58,648 bases of DNA, taken from Hofstenia miamia (Eukaryota; Xenacoelomorpha; Acoela). Position 1 is the stretch's first letter. Each line of letters begins with the position of its first letter. The notes beneath the pieces were generated by a model that worked only from the letters and a program-made list of their open reading frames with translations, did not search any database and was not told the origin of the DNA. The position numbers and the translations under genes were made by a program. Positions 12,199-22,985 of the stretch are shown piece after piece. The stretch covers positions 1,176,557 through 1,235,204 of the forward strand of contig SCFE01000064.1 of NCBI GenBank assembly GCA_004352715.1, written 5' to 3'.

Positions 12199-12208
12199 CT
12201 CCCCCTCC
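12199..12208 (-). promoter_or_regulatory. Polypurine tract before the 3' LTR
   Basis: GGAGGGGGAG on the minus strand lies directly before the TGTAAC start of the LTR and 7 bases after the long ORF's stop codon. In LTR retroelements this tract primes plus-strand DNA synthesis. Its placement fixes the LTR boundary and shows the ORF is the last gene of the element. Confidence 0.7.
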
Positions 12209-12215
12209 AGCACAG

Positions 12216-15200
12216 CTAATTAAGGATTACGACTCTTTCACCATGGACCATCTCGACCGCCTGTTTGATCATTTCATTTGCTTCCTGCATCTCCCATTCC
12301 GTCTTCTCAAATTTTTCATTCTTCGTTAGTTTTAACACGACCTCTTTTTCCGTTGTAACCAGTTTCTTGTGTCTCAAGAACATCGGATTCCTCAACTTGT
12401 TTGAGATCGTACACATACTTCTTAACTCATTGAGTTTGCAATTAAATTCTTCATAGAACTTCTCGTATAACTTCAAGCCTTTAATTGCTATCATTAATGT
12501 CATCATAGCATCTACTCTGCTCGTATGCGATAATTCTGGACGCACTGTTGTCTCTGGGTAGAAAAACTCGTAAGTTGATCTTAGAGATTTCGAAATCGAG
12601 GCTTCATCGTAAAACGCACTGATATTATTTCTAATTTCTTCTCGCGTTATCTGCTCTGGATCGTTTTTTCCCAGACGTATCATCGTTATAATCTCTACTC
12701 TGCGCATCACATCATAATAACGGTATTCAGAACTCCATAGTTCTCCCCAGACTATGTCATTAATTCCAGAAAAGAGAATTACTGTCTTCATGTTTCTCTT
12801 TTCAATTTCTTTTCGAACTTTTCCAATTTGTTTGTGTATGGGCTCACCTTCGCTATATAGATCATATGGGGTTACAGCGCCTTCGATAAACACCCTCTCT
12901 TTATTATCGTTTTTACTTAAGATTTCTTTTGATCTCTTATATCTTTCATCTCTCACGATTCGTTCGGCGTCTTCCAGCTTGTTTACGTATGTGTTTTCTT
13001 CATGCCAAAAGGCTTTCACTGGTTTTTTCTTTTTCAACCGCCACGTAGGTAATAGCATTGGTACCGAGATCGTCGGAGGTGGTGTACATTTTAACAATGT
13101 GGTTAACGTTTGTTTTTCAATGTTCTCGTACGATCCATCCATATTTGATGTTGTCGCCATGCCAAATGTTGCTGGGTAATTATTCTTGCTGGTATTTATA
13201 CTCTCCCAGAAGGCATTCGTTAACCCATGTTTCATCAAATTTTTCGCCGTTTCTGAGTTCATGACCATTTTTGAAGTGATACATTCGATATCGACTGCTA
13301 ACTGATTATTAGGTTGTAACATTTGTGTTACTTCTTGTTTCGTAAAAGCCTCAGTGCATAAAATCTTTATCATAGACTTAGTTTCTCTTTCGTAAACTTC
13401 TCCATAAATTCTTTGCACTATGTTATCAGTTTTTTCTCGCCGTACGGTTATTTCTACCAGCAAACGCTCATCATCCGTGTCGACCCATGATATTTCGCTT
13501 GGTTCCTTTTCGCCCCACTTTTCTAGATTAACTTTGTCGATTTCCCTCTGTGTATTTGGCGTAAGCGCAAGTGTATTCGTCTGCAGCAGCATTTCCTCTA
13601 TCCTCATTTCTTCCTGTGATTTGCTTACCATTTCTATAATCTCTATAGGTCTATTCTCACCTTCTTTGCGCATAACTTCTGACTTTTTAATAATTTTCGT
13701 ATAGGCGCACTGAGGATAATCTCGCACGTACTTTTTCATCTCATTTGTGATGATTTTGTTGACTTGTTTTTCTGCTATTTTCTGTATCGTCTCTATCGTG
13801 TTTACACTTTCTCTCCGTATCAGACTTCTGGTTGTCATCCATGGCTGTTGCTTTAGTGCTTTTAATTTTGTGTTAGAGGTAGCTCCCCACATAAATTTCT
13901 TTGCTTCGTCATTAATTATATCTACCTCCGCAGGGCATATTCCAGTTTTGTTGGCGAGTTCCACTATGCTTGGTCTCCCAAGTGTGTGTTGCTGCATTAA
14001 TAATCGTACGTAGTATTTTTCAAATTTCTGCTGTATCTTTTTCGTGGGTGACAAAGATAGAATGTCTACATATTGTAACAGCCATTGCTTAATATTACTG
14101 GGCATCGGTGATATTGCTATCTCATAACGTTTATTTTTCGCCATACTCCTCCTTTCTTTCTTCCGGATCGGCAACACTAATTTTTCATTATTTGTTAATG
14201 CTATGCTAAGTATCCAGATTGACGTACGTGCCCTAATATGGGGTGCGTTGACTTCTTCGAAAATCATATTTCTGAAATTCCTTTTGGAATCCATTTCATA
14301 TGCCTTCCTGATCTCTAACAGTGTCATTTCCACGGATTTGTGATAACTTTTTATAGGCGACTTTATATCGATGAGAGGCCATTCTTCATGCATTGGTTTT
14401 TCTGTTTTCATTTCCTTCCATACTTCCATTATATTCTTCAGATGCTCCGGAGTTTGCCGCATACTACATTTTATGTATAGGTTTCCTATCTCTTCAAGAT
14501 TTTCAGTTACGCCCAATATTTCCATCGTTCTAACTTGGTAGTACATGTCAACCGCTATTTTCAAGTCAACCATTATTCTTTCCGCTGGCGCCATAGTACT
14601 TATCTGCAAGTCTATACTAATCATTTCCGAAATAGTTTCTCCACTTTTGTTCATTATGAACACATTTTCCATTTTTTCTTCTAATGTGTACAAAAATTCC
14701 GGCATTTCTTCATCGGCTTGCGTTCTCGCGATTACAATAACTTTTACCTTCTGCTCCTTCGCAAATTTTAGCGTTTCTTCAATGTTTACTTCAAGATTTT
14801 TAGAGGTTATCTCCGATTTCTTTATAAAATATATTAGCGTCATGTGCTCTCTGTCCAAGTTCACCTGCTCACATTTTTCTATCAGTTTGTTCTTGTTCTT
14901 TATAAGTTTTTGTACGTCTTTTAATGTAAACATTTCTTCGAACGTTATATGCGTTGTGCTTTTGAAGTATGGTCTGTTGAAATTTTCTTTCATGTTGCTA
15001 GAATAGGAAATGATCGTGTTGCAGACTGGCCTATTCTGTTTATCGATCACGATAGGTATTGCCGATGCTTCTGCTTCTTTTGTTGATACGTTCTGTTGTA
15101 GAAACCTTTTCGTCTCCGGAGATAAATTATCTTGCGCGTTATAACGGATTTTCCTATTGGCTATGAAATATGGATGAATCTTGTATTTTCCAATTCTTGT

Positions 15201-15310
15201 CATTCTGCTCTCTCTTTCTTCAGATTTCGAGGATTTTGTCGTTGTAAATGATTGTCTGTGAGAGAACGGTTGTGAACTATAACTTGTTGACGGTATTGAG
15301 CTAGTAGATG
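12216..15310 (-). CDS. Long ORF (at least 1030 codons) of an LTR retroelement, function unknown; 5' end in gap
   Basis: The frame is open from the gap edge at 15310 to a TAG at 12216-12218. The first ATG is at 15203 (995 codons), but the upstream 35 codons are also open and Ser/Thr/Gln-rich, so the true start is probably in the gap. The protein is rich in Lys, Glu, Met and Ile and has no clear signal peptide or membrane segment. I see no RT, integrase, protease, zinc-knuckle or P-loop motif. It lies where env lies in retrovirus-like elements. GC is about 40%, clearly above the surroundings. A broken homologue at 47403-46236 and 27022-24795 matches roughly residues 84-446 and 450-988. Shared features include a block at residues 360-440 (YEI, EKYY/KKYY, NK.GI, WG.T) and an H.SR.D motif at 893-898. 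A GIND sequence (813-816) recalls SGNH hydrolases but is not kept in the homologue. I assign no function. Confidence 0.8.
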
Positions 15311-16310
15311 NNNNNNNNNNNNNNNNNNNNNNNNNNNNNNNNNNNNNNNNNNNNNNNNNNNNNNNNNNNNNNNNNNNNNNNNNNNNNNNNNNNNNNNNNN
15401 NNNNNNNNNNNNNNNNNNNNNNNNNNNNNNNNNNNNNNNNNNNNNNNNNNNNNNNNNNNNNNNNNNNNNNNNNNNNNNNNNNNNNNNNNNNNNNNNNNNN
15501 NNNNNNNNNNNNNNNNNNNNNNNNNNNNNNNNNNNNNNNNNNNNNNNNNNNNNNNNNNNNNNNNNNNNNNNNNNNNNNNNNNNNNNNNNNNNNNNNNNNN
15601 NNNNNNNNNNNNNNNNNNNNNNNNNNNNNNNNNNNNNNNNNNNNNNNNNNNNNNNNNNNNNNNNNNNNNNNNNNNNNNNNNNNNNNNNNNNNNNNNNNNN
15701 NNNNNNNNNNNNNNNNNNNNNNNNNNNNNNNNNNNNNNNNNNNNNNNNNNNNNNNNNNNNNNNNNNNNNNNNNNNNNNNNNNNNNNNNNNNNNNNNNNNN
15801 NNNNNNNNNNNNNNNNNNNNNNNNNNNNNNNNNNNNNNNNNNNNNNNNNNNNNNNNNNNNNNNNNNNNNNNNNNNNNNNNNNNNNNNNNNNNNNNNNNNN
15901 NNNNNNNNNNNNNNNNNNNNNNNNNNNNNNNNNNNNNNNNNNNNNNNNNNNNNNNNNNNNNNNNNNNNNNNNNNNNNNNNNNNNNNNNNNNNNNNNNNNN
16001 NNNNNNNNNNNNNNNNNNNNNNNNNNNNNNNNNNNNNNNNNNNNNNNNNNNNNNNNNNNNNNNNNNNNNNNNNNNNNNNNNNNNNNNNNNNNNNNNNNNN
16101 NNNNNNNNNNNNNNNNNNNNNNNNNNNNNNNNNNNNNNNNNNNNNNNNNNNNNNNNNNNNNNNNNNNNNNNNNNNNNNNNNNNNNNNNNNNNNNNNNNNN
16201 NNNNNNNNNNNNNNNNNNNNNNNNNNNNNNNNNNNNNNNNNNNNNNNNNNNNNNNNNNNNNNNNNNNNNNNNNNNNNNNNNNNNNNNNNNNNNNNNNNNN
16301 NNNNNNNNNN
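15311..16310. other. Assembly gap (1000 N)
   Basis: Exactly 1000 N, the usual placeholder for a gap of unknown size. It cuts the 5' part of the long ORF; the element's gag, pol and 5' LTR would be expected beyond it. Confidence 0.99.
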
Positions 16311-17466
16311 ATTTTGTAAATGGTATAATATATTTTAAATCAAGTGGTTATTTATATATAGTTTAGCTTCCACACTCTGCTGAATGATCCTCCGCCAACT
16401 GAAAAAACCTATTCACTCCATTGCCTCCCAACACACATATCATTTATTTTGTAAAAAGGTAAAATATATTTCCCTGTTTATTTATATATGTATACATAAT
16501 TTTCTGCAGTTTATCAATTGAAGAATGTCTCCACATTAGAATAAAAAAAGAATGCCTCCGTGTGAAAAAGACTACACAACAACAACAAAAACATGTGTAT
16601 GTTTAAAATATATAAGAAAATTGATGACTTTATTTTAGCTCTGGCTCTTGTCATTTCATGATTTTCTGCAGTTTATCAATTGAAGAATGTCTCCGCATTA
16701 GAATAAAAAAGAATGCCTCCATGTGAAAAATCCACCACAAAAAAGTATAATCATTTTACTTTATAAGAAGTTAATGGAAATATTTAGCTGTCTGTTGATA
16801 TTTTACGATGCCCCACTTGAAAAAAGAAGTTTTCCATCATTAACTGATGAAAGAATGCCTCTTTGATGCAAAGAAATCTCATACAATAAATATGGTAGAA
16901 GAAATTAATTATATATTTTGCTAAGGTTTATTTAGTTTCACTGACTATACAAAAAAGTTTGCTATCTTTGGTGATTCAGTTTAAACATTTTAATTCTATT
17001 GTTTTTTCTATTGGTATAAAAAGAAATGCTCACATCATTTAAAACAACCCTCCATTAATTACCTGCTCAAAATAAGGTGATACAGTTTATTGTGATTATG
17101 ATTTTAAAATATTATTTAGTCTTCATGTGAAGTTGTTATGTATTTGGCGAGGATGTTAGCGGAAAATCAATGAGTACATTGTCCCTCCAAATTCTTATAG
17201 CATAAAGCAGGTTAACTCCGAAATCAATGTATTCTGTTCAGTGTGGAATTACGAGAATGTTAACCATAGGAGGCAACTAAAATCAATCAATGGGACGTAA
17301 TATTTTGTGTTGATAATATCAAATTCTCGGGCTTGCAATAATACTCTGATAATAATTATATATGTCAAAAGAGAGTGTCTATAAAAAATCTTGATTATTA
17401 TTTGCATGGCGTAATTATTCCCTATTTAATTTTGTGGATGCATAACATTTATATTGATGCTTAGAT
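16311..17466. repeat. Contig with ~160-bp direct repeats, no gene
   Basis: The block GATTTTCTGCAGTTTATCAA...GAATGTCTCC.CATTAGAATAAAAAA.GAATGCCTCC occurs near 16500-16570 and again near 16661-16730, with a weaker third partial match near 16825-16870 (GAAAGAATGCCTC). The rest is AT-rich with no ORF. Both ends abut 1000-N gaps. Confidence 0.55.
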
Positions 17467-18466
17467 NNNNNNNNNNNNNNNNNNNNNNNNNNNNNNNNNN
17501 NNNNNNNNNNNNNNNNNNNNNNNNNNNNNNNNNNNNNNNNNNNNNNNNNNNNNNNNNNNNNNNNNNNNNNNNNNNNNNNNNNNNNNNNNNNNNNNNNNNN
17601 NNNNNNNNNNNNNNNNNNNNNNNNNNNNNNNNNNNNNNNNNNNNNNNNNNNNNNNNNNNNNNNNNNNNNNNNNNNNNNNNNNNNNNNNNNNNNNNNNNNN
17701 NNNNNNNNNNNNNNNNNNNNNNNNNNNNNNNNNNNNNNNNNNNNNNNNNNNNNNNNNNNNNNNNNNNNNNNNNNNNNNNNNNNNNNNNNNNNNNNNNNNN
17801 NNNNNNNNNNNNNNNNNNNNNNNNNNNNNNNNNNNNNNNNNNNNNNNNNNNNNNNNNNNNNNNNNNNNNNNNNNNNNNNNNNNNNNNNNNNNNNNNNNNN
17901 NNNNNNNNNNNNNNNNNNNNNNNNNNNNNNNNNNNNNNNNNNNNNNNNNNNNNNNNNNNNNNNNNNNNNNNNNNNNNNNNNNNNNNNNNNNNNNNNNNNN
18001 NNNNNNNNNNNNNNNNNNNNNNNNNNNNNNNNNNNNNNNNNNNNNNNNNNNNNNNNNNNNNNNNNNNNNNNNNNNNNNNNNNNNNNNNNNNNNNNNNNNN
18101 NNNNNNNNNNNNNNNNNNNNNNNNNNNNNNNNNNNNNNNNNNNNNNNNNNNNNNNNNNNNNNNNNNNNNNNNNNNNNNNNNNNNNNNNNNNNNNNNNNNN
18201 NNNNNNNNNNNNNNNNNNNNNNNNNNNNNNNNNNNNNNNNNNNNNNNNNNNNNNNNNNNNNNNNNNNNNNNNNNNNNNNNNNNNNNNNNNNNNNNNNNNN
18301 NNNNNNNNNNNNNNNNNNNNNNNNNNNNNNNNNNNNNNNNNNNNNNNNNNNNNNNNNNNNNNNNNNNNNNNNNNNNNNNNNNNNNNNNNNNNNNNNNNNN
18401 NNNNNNNNNNNNNNNNNNNNNNNNNNNNNNNNNNNNNNNNNNNNNNNNNNNNNNNNNNNNNNNNNN
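17467..18466. other. Assembly gap (1000 N)
   Basis: Exactly 1000 N. The contig starting at 18467 overlaps exactly with 57046-58003, so this gap may join non-neighbouring pieces. Confidence 0.99.
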
Positions 18467-19187
18467 AGTGATTCACGGATATTGGAGGAGTGTTTTTTAG
18501 TGACTCACCGCTTGATTGACAGATGACTAATAGGTTTTCAGTGACGTCACATACTTGACTAATGAATTTCTGACAGGTTGCGATAACTCGCAAAGTGCTT
18601 TCTTGACAGCTTGGGGGTAACTGGCTGACAGTTCGCTAATAGCTTTTTAATTAGTGCATCATATTTGGGCCTATTTACGTGATTCATGTTCAAATTTAAT
18701 TTACCTTGTTTGATATAGTGACTAATTTTTGTTAATATGCATGCATAACACTGCATTTTGTAAAATATTCCTTGTTATCACACATTTCGTTTTCGTCAAT
18801 ACGCCATCATGTTTTAACCCATTATGTTTTCTAACCAATGACTGATTTTCTTAATTTTACATGTATTTTCTTGGGTATACGTAAAATATTAAACTAATTT
18901 TCCATTACATGTAAAGGCTACAGAACGCAATGACAAGCCACGCATATCATATTTTCCATAATTTCGAAAAGGTTATACATACAATGTAATTTGGGAAAAC
19001 TTTCAAAACCGGATTTGTCAAAATTCATTGTGTACTCCGTTTTATCATACCATGTTTTTCCAACCAATAATTCCTTTTCATAAATTCAAATGTATTTCCA
19101 TTGGCTGGTCAATCTATATATCCACTTCATTTCATTGGATAAAATCATTATTTTTCTACTACACAATTTTGTCTCTCACTTTTGGCA
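18467..19187. other. Upstream region of the small gene, repeated at 57046
   Basis: No ORF of interest. The first part has several TGACAG and TGACTAAT motifs. CCAAT-type motifs (ACCAAT near 19062, ATTGG near 19098) and a TATA run precede the gene at 19188. The whole segment is identical to 57046-57766. Confidence 0.5.
19115..19121 (+). promoter_or_regulatory. Candidate TATA box of the small gene
   Basis: TATATAT about 70 bases before the ATG at 19188, with CCAAT-like motifs further upstream. Position only; no transcript evidence. Confidence 0.35.
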
Positions 19188-19742
19188 ATGTCTGTTGAAA
19201 CACTAGCATCCAGTTTGTTGACCAGTCTAATTGATGATCTATTCAGAACGCCACCATCTTTGCATGGTTATAACGCCCTAACACAAGAGATGATGATCAC
19301 ACCACCTGCGCCAGTAAAAGAAAAATGCAAGGCTCAACACAAACGAAGCAGTCCTACAGTCAATAACAATGCGATTATCTCCCCCACCTCCAACATGGAC
19401 GAGGACGACAATGTTTTACAATGCTTAAACAATGTCAACTCCCACCTGCTACTATCATCACACACTTTTTCATATGCATGCCCTGCTAGCAAACTCCCGA
19501 AAAAACAATGGTTTACAATTGAAGATGCAGTGCATTTGACCATGAGATATGGTATCACAGTAAAGATTAAACTCAGCAACGGGATTTATTACTTTCTTCC
19601 TAAACGTTATGTTAACGCGATCAGTGAAAATTGCAAGACTTTGGTAAATAAAAAACTTTTCCGCAATGATGATATGGAAACCTCAACTGGTGGTAATAAT
19701 GTAAATTGGATTGTATTGGAGTTTAGCAAAATAAAAATATAA
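19188..19742 (+). CDS. Small intact protein with YG..VKI.L.NG..YFLP core (OB-like?)
   Basis: Single-exon frame of 184 codons. The ATG at 19188 is chosen because the codons just upstream have no ATG. The N-terminal 60 residues are hydrophobic then Pro-rich, followed by Lys/His-rich and acidic (DEDD) patches; the C-terminal 80 residues hold a compact domain with W, YG, VKIKL, NG and YFLPKRY elements. The broken copy at 264-722 shares this domain. Similar short domains are common in uncharacterised invertebrate proteins and may be OB-fold nucleic-acid-binding domains; that is inference. The gene is convergent with the ORF at 19934-20442. A truncated identical copy is at 57767-58003. It may be virus- or transposon-derived, but nothing in the window proves it. 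Confidence 0.65.
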   Translation: MSVETLASSLLTSLIDDLFRTPPSLHGYNALTQEMMITPPAPVKEKCKAQHKRSSPTVNNNAIISPTSNMDEDDNVLQCLNNVNSHLLLSSHTFSYACPASKLPKKQWFTIEDAVHLTMRYGITVKIKLSNGIYYFLPKRYVNAISENCKTLVNKKLFRNDDMETSTGGNNVNWIVLEFSKIKI

Positions 19743-19933
19743 CTCTTGTTTTCATTGTTGGTTTTTCCTCATGTAACACTATTTTATAATAAAAATATCA
19801 TACTAATAAAAAATTAACAATTACAAAAGACTTTACATCAAGTCTTCTAATTCGAAAAAATTTTATTTTGTATGTAAAACACGGTAATAAATAAATAAAT
19901 AAATCAGGGTTTAAGAAAAATAATAAAAATAAT

Positions 19934-20442
19934 TCATTTGCTCTGTATTTCACTGAGTGGTAAAGGCTTTACAATGAATTTCCTAAATTTACATTTACTA
20001 GTAATATCAACAAATATACCATGAGTCTTCATTTGGTGTACAAATCTGTAATAGTCTTTTATACATTCAATAGAATCCAGCATGTTCTGCAGGTATTGAT
20101 ATCCAAAATTTAATAAATTATACAGCTAAGAAATTTGCAGTTCATAGCATCACATCCCCAAAACACCGTGTTCTTTCGAGTTGATAGATTTAATGAATTG
20201 ATAAATTGAATCATTTGTCCACTTGTGAGGTTCCCCTCTGTAAATGCGATATGATGAAAGTTATGCTCATACCAGTTAAAAGCTTTTTGTATATGGCATG
20301 GGAGACAGTCAAACACTTTTTTTGAATGGTGTACTGTAAGAATATAAAGTTTTTCATTGATTAAAATCAACACCTCCTTGATATAATAAATACTATTGAA
20401 TACACTCCTGCGTACTTTGAATAACACGTTATGACTCTTCAT
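19934..20442 (-). pseudogene. Unrecognised protein, one frameshift
   Basis: From an ATG at 20442 an open frame runs about 105 codons to a stop near 20125. A different frame then continues for about 60 codons to a TGA at 19934-19936. Both parts look protein-like (aromatic and Cys-rich, e.g. FNWYEHNFHH and LPCH in the first, IKDYYRFVHQMKTHG in the second), so a single frameshift near 20120, or a short intron, probably breaks one gene of about 165 residues. I recognise no domain. It faces the small gene at 19188-19742 with about 190 bases between them. Confidence 0.45.
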
Positions 20443-20776
20443 GACTCCAAACAAAAAAGGTAATCCACATGGTTAGAAAGCTTATGAGCGAATGAATATA
20501 ATTTCATTTTATAATTAAATGTTTGATATACACATCTCCAGTTGTTGAGAAATAGTAATATTCTTTGTGCAAAAAAAGTCTAGTCTCATCAGGACTATTT
20601 GGTTTATGAATAAGAGTTGAACTCAGTCTAATAATGTCAAATTGTTATAAAATATTTATTTACTAAATTTTTTGTTTAAATCAAATTTTAAAATTTAATG
20701 GAAATTAAGTTTTTACTTTTTAAAAAAATTTTTATAATTCAAATGCTCATTTTACATTTTTGAAAAAAAACCACGT
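20443..20776. other. AT-rich spacer
   Basis: No ORF or repeat recognised before the single-N join at 20777. Confidence 0.4.
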
Positions 20777-20777
20777 N
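20777..20777. other. Single-N contig join
   Basis: One N. The contig that follows begins abruptly inside transposon copy A2, so the join is not continuous sequence. Confidence 0.8.
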
Positions 20778-21883
20778 CGATTCATAGTTGTTGATTTCTT
20801 TGTTAATACTATAAAATTTTACTATTCATTAGTAAATATAAAATTTTTTTCTTTAAAAAATGTTATTTAAATTATTTTATCATCAAAACCTCTAAAATGT
20901 CTCCACCTTCTATTGTATATACTGAAAAGCAAATTGCAGATTGCGTGACTATGAATGTATATATGGGAATTCTGTTTTTTGTGTTGAAAAAACTTTTGAC
21001 TTAGGTTATATGTTTGTGACAATCACAACAACCTCTCTTATTCATAGATCTTCAACCTCAGATGTCTTTGTACATTTGTTCATTCTTTACAAAGTGCAAT
21101 AGGCTCACACAACTTAAGATTTTTATACCTAATTGCATTTAGATTGTACAAGTCTCTTCAAAAGGTATAATTTCTCTGTAGCAGTATAGGACAGAATGTT
21201 GCAAGAAACCTCTTGGATAACATGGAAGATCTACAAACAATAATTATTTCATTTTTAATCTATCATTTCGATTTTTTAAATTGTACTTTTTGTTACTCTA
21301 ACACAATATTAAACATTTAGAATAGAAACTACAATATATTTAGGCATTTGTTGAATTTAGATCTGATATTCCTTTTAATTCTAAGATTAATCATTTAGAT
21401 ATTACTACTTTAGAGTAGACCAACTTCTGATTCGTGGTGTAAGATAAACACAGCTGTATGCATGTACAGAATATGTGAGAATCTCACCGAATCAATACTG
21501 CATATTAGAAATTATATTTATAGAAAATAGAAATATTGCAAAGGTTTATATTGTGTAACAGCTTAGTTCATGCTATTTTCGTAGGAAAATCATTCTGGCG
21601 ATGCAGACTCACTCTGTGATTAAAAACGCTGGGTTATATTTTGGACTCAAAATTGTAATGTTTGGAGCAAGCAGCGCAATTTCTTAGGACTATGATTGGG
21701 ATTTTGTGCTCTGCAAAGAATGATCACATATTCTAATAACACAATAAACCTTGTAACTTCACACCTCATTTGTTAATATTCAATGAGCTCTTTTCAGAGC
21801 TACCAAGATAAATCAAAACCTTATTTTGTTTTAAATTTAAAGATTCTTTTACATACACTTAATAAATTATTGTATTCAATTCA

Positions 21884-21903
21884 ATATATATATATATATA
21901 TAT
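21884..21903. repeat. (TA)n microsatellite in A2
   Basis: TA run at the position homologous to 2063-2082 of A1. Confidence 0.8.
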
Positions 21904-22233
21904 AGAATGAAGATCTGTTAAAAGCAAGCAATTCACATTAAGAATGAGAACAAAATCTCTCTCTAAAACTGAATTGCTAGCAATTCTATAAAGCATAATT
22001 AATGTATTACTATGCTGAAGAACTCGATCGAAAAGCTGCTGAATAGATAGACTATTTGGATAGAGAGATAATGAAGAATTTGATGAATTTTAATATGAGC
22101 TGAACTCTTACTAATTATACAAGATACGCCATAACCATATATAATATAAAATAGATGTGTTGTTGAAATTGAAACACTAACTTGGGGAACTTTATTTCAT
22201 GCCGCCAGGAATTTTCGTCCAACACAAAGAAAT

Positions 22234-22906
22234 CCTGCATGAATAAGTCCTACACGATTAAGTCCTACATGATTAAGTTCTTCATTAATTATCACAAAAT
22301 TTAAATGAATTGACTGCAAAATGTCATAGGAAATTATTGATGGTCACAGATTGGGATCAAAATTATAGATATTTGAGAATTTTTTATAAATAAAAATAAT
22401 GAGATTTATTTAAGGCGTGACCTATAAGAAAGGGGTGCAGGTCGAGCTCTAATCTGTGCAGATCAATTTACGGTAATTTTTAATACATGTATAAATAATT
22501 ACGTTTTCCAGACGCACTTGAATTGTTGAATTTTTTGTTTATTTGCTTTTTTGTTATTTTAAAAAAATATTAATTATTAAATGTTTTCGTAGCAGAAATG
22601 TTCCCTTAAATATTTGTCTTGTAGATTGGTAAGCACAGCTGTGCATTATGTACGGACGATTGTAAGTTTATAGCGAATCATGAATTTTTCCCTTTATTTC
22701 AACTGCTTTATTTAATATTTATACATAGTTTATTCCTTTCTGATTGCGTCATTAAGTAGAATTTAACTATTGATTTCCAAAAAACAATTAATTATTACAA
22801 AAAATCCAAACAATTAGAAAATGAATAAATTTCAGAGAATTAAAATCATTAATAGTAATAGTGTAGGTTTTAATCATGTAGTTCCTGTATGACTTATTCA
22901 TGTTCT
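22234..22906. mobile_element. MITE nested in the A2 terminal repeat
   Basis: The ends are inverted: CATGAATAAGTCCTACACGA at 22238 and, in complement, CATGAATAAGTCATACAGGA from 22902; CTACATGATTAA occurs just inside both. The flanking A-element sequence resumes on each side (ACACAAAG before, GAAATTCTTAAGGC after). No ORF. Confidence 0.6.
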
Positions 22907-22985
22907 CTTGAAATTCTTAAGGCTTATGCTATCGACCAATCAAATTGCTCGCGGCATGGAATACAGGGCATCACTTAATTTGTTC

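Larger units (their letters stand above)
20778..22985. mobile_element. DNA transposon copy A2 (inverted relative to A1, truncated)
   Basis: From 20778 the sequence is the reverse complement of A1 starting near 3197 and running down to A1's left end, with scattered differences. The matching terminal repeat is seen at about 22140-22233 and 22907-22975, split by a nested MITE. Compared with A1 it lacks two blocks (A1 1236-1554 and about 1690-1970). The arm corresponding to A1 3198-3570 is missing because the contig begins at 20778. No coding sequence. Confidence 0.75.

Noticed and set aside
12740-12770. GIND sequence in the long ORF as an SGNH-hydrolase G..ND block
   Set aside because: The diverged homologue has STQD at this place and no D..H partner motif follows at the expected position, so an esterase function is not supported.
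12265-15006. Several plus-strand ORFs opposite the long frame
   Set aside because: They are antisense shadows of the minus-strand coding sequence.
15308-16366. Open frames made of unknown residues across the 1000-N gaps
   Set aside because: They exist only because N has no stop codons; the same applies at 17415-18593, 23495-24574, 44750-45908 and 53466-54694.
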